Positions 35,276 through 42,047 of a stretch of DNA of 64,000 nucleotides are shown here, one piece after another; position 1 is the first letter of the stretch; the number at the start of each line of letters is the position of its first letter. The DNA lies in assembly GCA_049697115.1 (NCBI GenBank), contig JBAVVD010000002.1:1-64000 (forward strand). Direction: 5' to 3'. The notes beneath the pieces were generated by a model. That model was not told where the DNA came from, made no database searches, and worked only from the letters and a program-made list of their open reading frames with translations. The position numbers and the translations under genes are program-made. Source of the stretch: JBAVVD01 sp049697115. Its GTDB lineage: Bacteria; Acidobacteriota; Aminicenantia; Aminicenantales; UBA4085.

Positions 35276-37394
35276 CTAGCCTGGATTTCCACGGACGGAT
35301 ATTAAGCTAAGAGAGTTCCAAATTATCGTCTCTGAGAACGATTCCCAAAGCCAATGTTTCTTGAGGAAATTGATCTCGAAAGCTTCCTTTCGGTTTTATC
35401 CTTTGCTTAGTCAAAAGGTGCACTGTAAAGAAAGAAAATATGTATTATCATTCCGTTTTGTATGAGCACCATGATCTGCGTATCCAAAGGTAAACTGAGC
35501 ATTTACTCCCTATTTCCCCCATATCAACAGTATCAACCTATTGCGGCTAAAAAATCGACTTGACACAGCATATTGTATATGATATTGTTTTATTTGTGGC
35601 AATCAGACAACCAAAAGACCTAAGTCAATGCCGCCGCTTCTTCCTTGAACCCCGTCACCCCAAACACCGCATCTATGAGGCTCTGCGGGCCTATTTCGTC
35701 GAAGGCCGCCCACCCAAAGAGGTCGCCCGGGCCCTTGGCTATTCCGTCGGCTCTTTCCATGTCTTGTGCCACCACTTCCGCCGGGATCCCGACCCCGTCT
35801 TTTTTGCCTCTCCACGACCTGGCCCGCGTTCGCAGCCGAAAAAGTCTGCCGCTCGCGAGCTCATCATCTCCCTTCGCAAGCAGAACTACTCGGTCTATGA
35901 GATCAGCCAGACGTTGAAGGAGAAAAACTGTCCCTTGAGTCCCACCGCGGTGCGCGAAGTGTTGAAAGAGGAGGGGTTTGCTCCGCTGCCCCGACGCTTG
36001 GATGAGGAACGTCCCTCCTATGCCCGGCCGACCATTGAGCCTGTGGCTGACGTCCGTGCCTTTTCGCTTGAGCCACGCTCTTGGGTGACCCGCTGTGGCG
36101 GGCTGTTTCTCTTTGTTCCCGATTTGGTCCGCTTCGATGTCGCCCGGCTGGCGGTGTCCGCCCATCTTCCGGGCTCGACGATGATACCTGCAGAGCACGC
36201 CTTGCGCGCCTGCTTGGCGCTGAAACTCTGGTCTGTGGAGCGCAAAAGCCATGTGATGGCCCTGGCCGCTGATGAAGGGCTGGCTCTCTTTACGGGATTG
36301 AATGCCATTCCCAAGAAAAGTTTCCTTACGGAATACTCTTCCCGCTTGGATCACTCCAAGACCACGCGCCTCCTGGCCGCCTGGCACGAACAGCTGTTGG
36401 GAGCAGGTTATTTCCCCGGCACATCATTCAATCTCGATTTCCATTCTGTGCCGTACTATGGCGAGTCTCCCCAGGTGGAGCGTCACTACGTCTCAGCGCG
36501 CAGCCGGCGTCAGGCCAGCATTCTGGTCTTTCTAGCCCAGGATGCCGAAGGGCAGACGTTCTGTTATTCCAATGCGGATTTGCGAAAAGGAGAGGAATCG
36601 GAAGAGGTCTTCCGTTTCATCTCGTTCTGGAAACACACTCATGGCCAACTGCCACGCCAGCTGGTCTTCGATTCCCGGCTGACAACGCAGGCCAAGTTGG
36701 CCAAGCTGGATACGATGGGCATCGATTTCATCACACTCCGGCGTCGGTCTCCAAAAGTCCTCAAGGACATCGTTTGTCTACCGCGCTCAGCCTGGCGGGT
36801 CATTGAACTGGATATCCCGACCCGCAAGTATCGCACGCCCCGCTTCTACGAACAGACGGTTCGTCTGGCCGGTCATGACTTCCGACAGCTTTACATCCAG
36901 GACCTGGGACACGAAGATCCCACCGTTCTCCTCACTAACCAGCGGCGGACCTCAGTCAAACAGCTAATCACGCGCTATGCCCACAGGATGTTGATCGAAA
37001 ATGCCCTCTCAGATGCTGTCCGTTTTTTCCATCTGGATGCTCTTTCCTCGGCGGTCGGCCTGAAGGTGGATTTTGACATGGCTTTGCTCGTCATGGCCAG
37101 CGCCCTCTACCGTCTGTTGGCGCGGCGGATGAGGGGTTATTCCGATGCCCAGGCCCGTCATCTCTTTCGCGACATCATTGATATTCCTGCTGATGTGAGG
37201 ATCGAAGGACGCGAAGTCGAGGTCAAGTTTCACCGCCGCTCTCACCTCCCGATCATCCTGGCCTCAGGACTCATGGATCAACCTGTGCTGGTGCCTTGGT
37301 GGAATGGATTATCATTGAGACTGACAGCTTCTTGAAACGCTGCCCAAACTTATGGATACTTAGGTGAATAGTTGTCCGTGGAAATCCAGGCTAG
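35276..37394 (+). mobile_element. complete insertion sequence, about 2.1 kb, with perfect 21-bp terminal inverted repeats
   Basis: The left end (35276-35296, beginning CTAGCCTGGATTTCC) and the right end (37374-37394) are exact inverted copies over 21 bp. One transposase gene lies between them. Because CTAG is its own reverse complement, the outer CTAG on each side (35276-35279, 37391-37394) may be a 4-bp target duplication instead of part of the repeat, leaving 17-bp repeats. An alternative 3-bp duplication TAT also fits. The left non-coding end is long (about 300 bp) and AT-rich against a GC-richer transposase gene. No passenger gene is seen. Confidence 0.92.
35596..37335 (+). CDS. DDE transposase with N-terminal helix-turn-helix
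   Basis: Cuts and joins the ends of the surrounding IS. The N-terminal third is a homeodomain/HTH region (EVARALGYSVGSFHVLCHHF) plus a second helical segment (SVYEISQTLKEKNCPLSP). The catalytic core fits an RNase H-like DDE fold: Asp281 (NLDFHSVPYYG), Asp359 (LVFDSRLTT) and Glu468 (MLIENALSDAVRFFHLD). It resembles IS4/IS1634-type transposases, but I cannot assign the exact family. The frame is open to TTG 35560, but that TTG is the first half of a TTGACA box with TATTGT 17 bp on. The GTG at 35596 (VAIRQPKDLSQ) is therefore the more likely start, giving 579 residues. Confidence 0.88.
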   Translation: MAIRQPKDLSQCRRFFLEPRHPKHRIYEALRAYFVEGRPPKEVARALGYSVGSFHVLCHHFRRDPDPVFFASPRPGPRSQPKKSAARELIISLRKQNYSVYEISQTLKEKNCPLSPTAVREVLKEEGFAPLPRRLDEERPSYARPTIEPVADVRAFSLEPRSWVTRCGGLFLFVPDLVRFDVARLAVSAHLPGSTMIPAEHALRACLALKLWSVERKSHVMALAADEGLALFTGLNAIPKKSFLTEYSSRLDHSKTTRLLAAWHEQLLGAGYFPGTSFNLDFHSVPYYGESPQVERHYVSARSRRQASILVFLAQDAEGQTFCYSNADLRKGEESEEVFRFISFWKHTHGQLPRQLVFDSRLTTQAKLAKLDTMGIDFITLRRRSPKVLKDIVCLPRSAWRVIELDIPTRKYRTPRFYEQTVRLAGHDFRQLYIQDLGHEDPTVLLTNQRRTSVKQLITRYAHRMLIENALSDAVRFFHLDALSSAVGLKVDFDMALLVMASALYRLLARRMRGYSDAQARHLFRDIIDIPADVRIEGREVEVKFHRRSHLPIILASGLMDQPVLVPWWNGLSLRLTAS

Positions 37395-37529
37395 TATTCC
37401 CCATTCACCCAGTTCAGGGAAAAACGAATATGCTTTTTTAATAATGTCTTCAAATTGTCTTTGATTCCAATTTTTGGACGTTAAATGCTCTAATAGTAGA
37501 GGCGAATATTTAATTGATATTTTGGGCAT
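37395..37529 (-). pseudogene. small gene split by the IS element (5' part)
   Basis: Reading leftward from an ATG at 37529, 45 codons (MPKISIKYSPLLLEHL ... ELGEWGI) run without a stop into the right IS tip. Removing the IS with one CTAG copy continues the frame for nine more residues to a stop at 35250-35252. Removing it with a TAT duplication continues it further into 35.2 kb. I do not recognise the product. The N-terminal part has convincing amino acid composition, so this is probably a real gene broken by the insertion. No strong Shine-Dalgarno is visible. Confidence 0.45.
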
Positions 37530-37565
37530 TTCAAGGCCCTGTTAATCTATTAGGTTACTTGTTAG

Positions 37566-37643
37566 AAGGATAGCACCGATAGAGAGGGGAGTCAATGCGA
37601 CAAGCAAACCTCTCCTCTTGTCACAAATATGTCACAAATTTGA
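37566..37643 (+). pseudogene. possible 3' tail of a second, lost integrase
   Basis: An open stretch ends SPLVTNMSQI before TGA at 37641-37643. The DNA coding TNMSQ matches 16 of 18 bases of the segment coding GTNMAQ near the end of the intact integrase (about 41884), in the same relative frame. This could be the last remnant of a degraded integrase. It is short, so chance cannot be excluded. Confidence 0.25.
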
Positions 37644-37747
37644 CTGAAAAACGCTGAAATTATGGTATTGTGATTGAAAGTAAGATTACTCGTAAATCGC
37701 TGATATTATTGATATTTCTCTTGAAATCAAGGCCTTATGAATCATGA

Positions 37748-37957
37748 GATTTATCCTTTTGCGAAGGCTTTGCTCCCGTGGCCAACAGGCAAGGGAAATG
37801 GGGGTTTATCGACACGAAAGGCAATGTGGTCATCCCTTTCCAGTATGACCTGGCCGACTGCTTCATCAACGGCTTGGTCTGTGTCCATGTACGGAATCAT
37901 ATCGGCTATATCGACCGCCGATGTCGCTGCGTCTGGGAGCTGGGAAAAACGACCTAA
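37748..37957 (+). pseudogene. WG-repeat protein remnant
   Basis: The frame encodes GFAPVANRQGKWGFIDTKG and then NVVIPFQYDLADCF, which is the WG (KWG) repeat pattern, ending in TAA at 37955-37957. An in-frame stop lies immediately upstream (37745-37747) and no start or signal is present, so only one to two repeats of a longer protein survive. Base composition is richer in G+C than the flanking island sequence. The remnant lies between the IS and the unknown 326-aa gene. Confidence 0.65.
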
Positions 37958-37979
37958 GGATCTTCAACATTTATTCTAG

Positions 37980-38126
37980 AGCAATCCCAAGACAACTCCT
38001 CCGCCTGAGTTCGCCGCAATCGAGCAAGGGCTCCTCGATTTCGTCAAGGAGAAGTTCAAGAAGGGCGGATTTAGAAAGAGCCCAAATAGAGGGATGTTTA
38101 AAAGAAGAGAAAATACTCTATGTGAA
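37980..38126 (+). other. 48-codon open frame without a start, possible gene remnant
   Basis: Following a stop at 37977-37979, a frame encodes TTPPEFAAIEQGLLDF and a very basic tail (KEKFKKGGFRKS) up to TGA 38124-38126. It has protein-like composition but no start codon near its beginning. It might be the C-terminal scrap of another lost island gene. Not recognised. Confidence 0.25.
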
Positions 38127-38174
38127 AATGGCAGCGAACTCTTAAAGTAAAGTGCCATTGTATTCATTAAGGGA

Positions 38175-38203
38175 AAATGACCTATTTTTTCGCATGGTTT
38201 TAA
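38175..38203 (+). repeat. dispersed intergenic motif, copy C
   Basis: AAATGACCT followed by ATTTTTTCGCATGGTTTT resembles copies at 43460-43493 and 62854-62881 and the core of the hairpin at 14544-14573. It overlaps the stop of the 326-aa gene. Confidence 0.5.
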
Positions 38204-39180
38204 ACCTGATTTATTTCCAATAATAAAATTTTTCTGTCCGATTTTTCTTCGCGGCTGCTATAATTCCTAATTATGGAATAGTACTTTTTATTTTCTAAGA
38301 AAGTCTCTCGCGTTCTCAATCTATTACCTTTCTCAAAAATAACTTTTATCTTGCCTTTATAAAATTTAACAGATCTCACCAGACGAAGAACAGGAACTCC
38401 TTCTCGTGTGGAATCACGGAAAAGCGATTTGCCTGCAAAAGCCCTAATAGGCCGGAAAAAATAAAATGGCTTAGCGTAATTTAACGTGGTCGAGAGATTC
38501 CTCTTTATTTTTTTAAAAGAGCTTTTTATTGGATTATCATGTGATGTTATTTCTTGGGGGCTTGGCATTTTTATATTTCCCCAATAACAGCTATCCTTTA
38601 GTCTTTCACCAAACCAATTCAAAAGCTCCGCTATATTTTTCCAAGCTATTTCGCCAGCTTCATTTCTCATAGCTAGCGCCCATAAAAAGCAAATTTGATT
38701 TGTATAACTCCTCTCCCTAGCTTTTTTCCCTTCACGAAAAGGCATCGGGAAATACTTTTTGATGACTTCGTTTTCATACCTAAAAGTGGCCGCTTTCTTT
38801 TCTAGCCCAGCAATCTGATTATTTATGTTCTTCATGAACGGGTCGAGGCCATGGATAGACAAGATATGTTTTTCAAGTATTTTAAGACCTTTAAATTCTT
38901 TAATGTTTGAGAAAGTAGGTAACCGGTTGAGATAGTATTTATTGAAATAAACTTTTAGAGTATGCGTTACTTTTTCTCGGATCTTTATTAATTCTTTAAT
39001 TTCGTTTTCTATCTCATGCTTTGTTATTCCATTGATTTTCTTTGTAAATATTGACTTTCCCGCAAAAACATCGGCAATCACATGGGCAAAATTTATAAGA
39101 TGAAATTTGAAATATTCTATTAAGCCCTGATTGAGTGTTTGTGGACTCATGTCAGGGGGAATTGTGAATTTGTATTTCAT
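38200..39180 (-). CDS. unknown 326-aa protein of the accessory island
   Basis: I do not recognise this protein. It is Lys- and aromatic-rich, without a signal peptide or membrane segment. Residues about 20-110 look mostly helical (EIENEIKELIKIREKVTHTL), and the last ~70 residues look like beta strands (GVPVLRLVRSVKFYKGKIKV). The gene is AT-rich compared with the chromosome, as expected for transferred DNA. It is transcribed opposite to the rest of the element, next to an excisionase-like HTH gene. A cargo role such as defence or regulation is only a guess from position. Confidence 0.75.
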   Translation of the reverse strand: MKYKFTIPPDMSPQTLNQGLIEYFKFHLINFAHVIADVFAGKSIFTKKINGITKHEIENEIKELIKIREKVTHTLKVYFNKYYLNRLPTFSNIKEFKGLKILEKHILSIHGLDPFMKNINNQIAGLEKKAATFRYENEVIKKYFPMPFREGKKARERSYTNQICFLWALAMRNEAGEIAWKNIAELLNWFGERLKDSCYWGNIKMPSPQEITSHDNPIKSSFKKIKRNLSTTLNYAKPFYFFRPIRAFAGKSLFRDSTREGVPVLRLVRSVKFYKGKIKVIFEKGNRLRTRETFLENKKYYSIIRNYSSREEKSDRKILLLEINQV

Positions 39181-39352
39181 ATTTCTCTGCTTTTATCTTT
39201 GATGTTTAATTTTGCTCTTATTTTATCATAGGAAATAAACACTGAGGGGAACTTTATTATTTTCGAAAAAAAATAAAGCTACCTTCCATTTCCCGAGGAA
39301 GTGCCAGAAAATGTAAATGAAAAACAATAATGAGGATAAAGGAGCATAAAAA

Positions 39353-39553
39353 ATGAAGAAACTTTTAGCGATTAAAGATGTGGCGGAAATCCTTGGAGTA
39401 TCCCTCCGCACGCTTTATGGCTGGAGTTCGAAGGGCCGAAATTTGAGGTTTCGGAAAATCGGAAAATTCCTGCGCGTTACAGAGACTGATTTACAATCAT
39501 TTATCGACAAAAAGAATCAACCTAGACAGCAATCAAAAAACGGAAACTCCTGA
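39353..39553 (+). CDS. excisionase-like helix-turn-helix protein (HTH_17/MerR-type)
   Basis: 66-residue DNA-binding protein. It has LLAIKDVAEILGVSLRTLYGW, the helix-turn-helix, followed by a wing with FRKIGKFLRVTETDLQSFI. This is the pattern of AlpA/excisionase-type proteins coded by integrative elements. It probably controls excision or element genes. The ATG at 39353 begins the conserved part directly. It diverges from the 326-aa gene and precedes the winged-helix gene by 52 bp. Confidence 0.82.
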   Translation: MKKLLAIKDVAEILGVSLRTLYGWSSKGRNLRFRKIGKFLRVTETDLQSFIDKKNQPRQQSKNGNS

Positions 39554-39605
39554 TAAGGACGTCTCTATATTCATTGAATAAAATCTTGCTGGAGTATAGC
39601 CACAG

Positions 39606-39944
39606 TTGTCAAGAAGAAGAGGGCGGAATTTCTCACGGTTGCCTTTCGTTATGCTAGGAAAGGATATGTTATTGAAGTGTCAAGAATGGAAAGATTTACG
39701 CCCAGCCGCGAAGATTATTTATATCTATATAAAATCCAAATACAACGGCGCGAATAACGGCAAAATCCGCCTTCATTACTCTGAACTCAAAGGCATAAAA
39801 GGTTTTGGCTCCCAGTCATCCATTTCCAGAGCCATTAAGGAACTTGAAAAGGAGGGCTGGATCAAAAGGACCAAATGTGGAGGTTTGCATCGCTATTTTA
39901 ATGAATATGAGCTAACTGGAATATTCGATGAACATCTCATTTAG
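39606..39944 (+). CDS. winged-helix DNA-binding protein of an integrative element
   Basis: 112-residue protein with an N-terminal F-x-x-LP segment (NFSRLPFVML), a helix (WKDLRPAAKIIYIYIKSKY), and then NNGKIRLHYSELKGI and a recognition helix (SQSSISRAIKELEKEGWI). This arrangement is known from small helix-turn-helix proteins that sit beside excisionases in integrated elements, often assumed to act in replication or regulation. The TTG at 39606 includes the conserved basic N-terminus; an internal ATG (39651) would cut into it. Confidence 0.7.
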   Translation: MSRRRGRNFSRLPFVMLGKDMLLKCQEWKDLRPAAKIIYIYIKSKYNGANNGKIRLHYSELKGIKGFGSQSSISRAIKELEKEGWIKRTKCGGLHRYFNEYELTGIFDEHLI

Positions 39945-40191
39945 AGAAGATAATACATGGCATAATCTAAAAAGGCTCCAAATAGTGGAGAGTCAGAATT
40001 TATTTGACTCTACAGAATTTGGAGAGTCCGGGGGAGTTATCAGGGAGGAGGTTTTTCTTAAGAAATTTCTGATTCTCCAGAATATGGAGAGTGACTCTCC
40101 AAAAATCAGAGCTGAGATCAAGAGACCTGGCTTAATTGGCATCTTTGTAAAACTTGATGCGGAGGACGCAGGACTCAATCTCAATTGCTAA
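39928..40191 (+). CDS. doubtful 87-aa open frame spanning the dyad sites
   Basis: The frame starts at an ATG overlapping the end of the winged-helix gene by 17 bp. Much of it is made of repeated DNA sites: the residues VESQN, FGESG and MESDS are translations of the dyads. No family is recognised. It may be a short real gene that carries operators, but a non-coding regulatory tract is at least as likely. Confidence 0.25.
   Translation: MNISFREDNTWHNLKRLQIVESQNLFDSTEFGESGGVIREEVFLKKFLILQNMESDSPKIRAEIKRPGLIGIFVKLDAEDAGLNLNC
39976..40101. repeat. three dyad-symmetric sites, consensus CTCCA-N5-TGGAG
   Basis: Sites lie at 39976-39990 (CTCCA-AATAG-TGGAG), 40010-40024 (CTACA-GAATT-TGGAG) and 40075-40089 (CTCCA-GAATA-TGGAG). 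In each, the right arm extends to TGGAGAGT. The middle site extends to a 23-bp near-palindrome (40006-40028, arms GACTCTACA / TGGAGAGTC). After the third, TGGAGAGT-G-ACTCTCCA (40085-40101) is a perfect 17-nt palindrome. Start-to-start spacing is 34 and 65 bp. They look like operator or recombination-protein sites for the island's HTH proteins. Confidence 0.75.
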
Positions 40192-40237
40192 GCTCTGGAG
40201 AGCGAAAGAAAACAATAAATTTTTTTACGTGGAAAGC

Positions 40238-40486
40238 ATGGGCAAAGCTAAGGCCATAAGGCTTAAATGCTTGGATTGCAGCGGTGATTCTCCTAAGGAG
40301 GTGACCTTATGTCACTTGGTCTCCTGTCCTTTATGGCCTTATCGGTTCGGATATTCGACCAACGATAAGCGCTACCAGAAACGCATGGAGACTGCCAAAA
40401 GAAATTATCCTGATGAATATCTGGAGGTGATGAAAATGATAGCAGACCAGTCTCATAATGGCCAAAATTCATTGGGAAACACATAA
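40238..40486 (+). CDS. small Cys-rich protein of phage/integrative elements
   Basis: 82-residue protein starting MGKAKAIRLKCLDCSGDSPK, then EVTLCHLVSCPLWPYRFGY. The four Cys and one His (C-x2-C ... C-H-x3-C) suggest a zinc-binding knuckle. Similar proteins occur on phages and integrated elements in my recollection, without a known function. The ATG at 40238 is preferred over the upstream ATG 40154, since conservation begins there. It lies between the dyad sites and the second HTH gene. Confidence 0.7.
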   Translation: MGKAKAIRLKCLDCSGDSPKEVTLCHLVSCPLWPYRFGYSTNDKRYQKRMETAKRNYPDEYLEVMKMIADQSHNGQNSLGNT

Positions 40487-40587
40487 ATGAGTTCAGTTTT
40501 CAATGAGAACGGAGCTAATTAGGATTCACCTATTCACCAGTTGATCTGCCAGAGGAACATTATAATATTGTGCATCCGGAGGGCATA

Positions 40588-40785
40588 GTGAAGGAAATAA
40601 TGACGGTTGCCGAAGCCGCGGAACTCCTCTCGATCAATAAAAAAAGCCTCTATCGTCTCATGGCAGCACGCCGGATTCCCTTCATCCGCAAACCAGGAGT
40701 CGGCTACCGTCTTCTCCACTCTCAACTTATGGACTGGCTCCAGGAGGGCTTCGAGCCTCCCACCGGATGGGAAAACATGGTCTAA
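40588..40785 (+). CDS. second excisionase-like helix-turn-helix protein
   Basis: 65-residue HTH_17-type DNA-binding protein: VAEAAELLSINKKSLYRLM is the helix-turn-helix, and IPFIRKPGVGYRLLHSQLMDWL the wing and tail. The start is a GTG at 40588 with GGAGGG at 40578-40583; another in-frame GTG (40570) lies before that Shine-Dalgarno. Its position 65 bp before the integrase suggests it is the excisionase partner of that enzyme, while the HTH protein at 39353 may regulate. Confidence 0.78.
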   Translation: MKEIMTVAEAAELLSINKKSLYRLMAARRIPFIRKPGVGYRLLHSQLMDWLQEGFEPPTGWENMV

Positions 40786-40850
40786 GTCCGATGTCTGATT
40801 TTGAATTCTCCCAAGTTTTGGCGATAGATATATGAGGACTTATTCTGCTG

Positions 40851-41969
40851 ATGCGTGTTTTCAAGAGATCGGGCTCCTGGTATTTGGACGTCAACCTGGA
40901 CGGTCGCCGCGTCCGCAGGTTAATTAAAGGAGCGAAGACGAGGTCCGAGGCCCAGGCCGCCCTTACCGCTGTCCAAGCGGATATCCTCCGAGGTCAGTTC
41001 AACTTTAAGTCCGAGAAAAAAATCCTCTTCGATGATTTTGCCGAGCTCTATTTTGAGCGTCACAGCAAGCCAAATAAACGTTCCTGGAAAAGGGACGTTA
41101 CTTCCATTAAGGCTCTCTCCGGCCATTTTAAGGGGATGCCTTTATCGAAGATCACGCCCTTTTTAATCGAGAGCTATAAGCTGAAGCGCAAAGAGCAGGT
41201 CGAAGTCAGCAGCTTAAACCGCGAGCTTGCTTGCTTGAAGAATATGTTCACCAAAGCTATAGACTGGGGCTTTGCCTTGGAGAATCCCGTCAAGAAGGTA
41301 AAACTTTTTAACGAAGAAAACCGTGAACGTTGGCGGATCCTGTCGTCCGAGGAAATCTCCGCCCTCCTAAGTCATTGTAGAAGCCCTTTGAAGGAGACAG
41401 TTCTCCTTGCCTTGAATACCGGCATGCGGATTGGCGAGATCATGGCTCTGCGATGGGATGACGTCGATTTTCTGAACGAATACATATTGATCCGCGACAG
41501 CAAAAGCGGCCGGTCACGGAAGGTCCCCCTCAATGAGATCGCGAAAAACGCGCTTCTGAGCTTGAGGGAAGCGACCGGAGCTTATGAATTTGTTTTCTAT
41601 AATCCCAGGACAAGGACCTACACGAAATATCCGAGGAAGGCCTTCTGGAATGCATGCCGTAAGGCTGGTATATCGTCCCTGTGCTTCCATGACCTTCGCC
41701 ATCATGCGGCCTCGGCCATGGTTCAAGCAGGGGTCGATCTCCACACGGTTTCAAAAATTCTGGGCCATTCGACCATCAAATTGACGATGCGCTACAGCCA
41801 TCCCGGCTTCGATCACACGAAAAACGCCGTCAAAGCCCTGGAGAGAATATTTGATGGAAAACCCGCTTTTGAAGAAAAGAATGGCACAAATATGGCACAA
41901 GCTAAAACAATAATACCTGCAACTTATAGAAATAAAATGATTTCTGGAACAAGCCAAGGGGATTCCTAA
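40851..41969 (+). CDS. tyrosine site-specific integrase
   Basis: Catalyses integration and excision of the element. The N-terminal arm-binding domain (SWYLDVNLDGRRVRRLIKG) is followed by a SAM-like core-binding domain. The catalytic domain is complete: Arg193 (NTGMRIGEI), Lys218 (RDSKSGRSR), His280 and Arg283 (FHDLRHHAAS), His306 (ILGHST) and Tyr315 (MRYSH). The ATG at 40851 gives 372 residues. The gene ends in the tRNA-Arg fragment: the last codons CAA GGG GAT TCC TAA are the tRNA anticodon arm, with the stop inside the anticodon loop. The integrase reading frame therefore closes within the attachment site. Confidence 0.93.
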   Translation: MRVFKRSGSWYLDVNLDGRRVRRLIKGAKTRSEAQAALTAVQADILRGQFNFKSEKKILFDDFAELYFERHSKPNKRSWKRDVTSIKALSGHFKGMPLSKITPFLIESYKLKRKEQVEVSSLNRELACLKNMFTKAIDWGFALENPVKKVKLFNEENRERWRILSSEEISALLSHCRSPLKETVLLALNTGMRIGEIMALRWDDVDFLNEYILIRDSKSGRSRKVPLNEIAKNALLSLREATGAYEFVFYNPRTRTYTKYPRKAFWNACRKAGISSLCFHDLRHHAASAMVQAGVDLHTVSKILGHSTIKLTMRYSHPGFDHTKNAVKALERIFDGKPAFEEKNGTNMAQAKTIIPATYRNKMISGTSQGDS

Positions 41970-42007
41970 TCCCTGTGTCGCCGGTTCGAGTCCGGCCAGG
42001 GGTACCA
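41958..42007 (+). other. tRNA-Arg(CCU) 3' fragment, attachment site
   Basis: From the anticodon arm to the 3' end the sequence folds as a tRNA. The anticodon stem is GGGGA/TCCCT (41958-41962/41970-41974) with loop TTCCTAA and anticodon CCT (41965-41967). A 5-nt variable loop follows, then T-arm GCCGG-TTCGAGT-CCGGC (41980-41996), acceptor strand CAGGGGT, A, and encoded CCA (42005-42007). No D-arm or 5' acceptor strand precedes it; integrase coding does. This is the typical att repeat left by an element inserted into a tRNA gene. The intact gene is not in the window. Confidence 0.85.
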
Positions 42008-42047
42008 TCTTCTTCCTATAAAATCAACAGCTTCAAGGGAATTGCTT

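Noticed and set aside
41951..42007. tmRNA 3' end
   Set aside because: The acceptor strand (CAGGGGT-A-CCA) and the full anticodon arm with CCT fit a tRNA-Arg, not a tmRNA.
41751..42008. Minus-strand frame of 85 residues starting VPLAGLEPATQG
   Set aside because: It is the antisense of the tRNA-Arg fragment and integrase end, a familiar artefact of such att sites.
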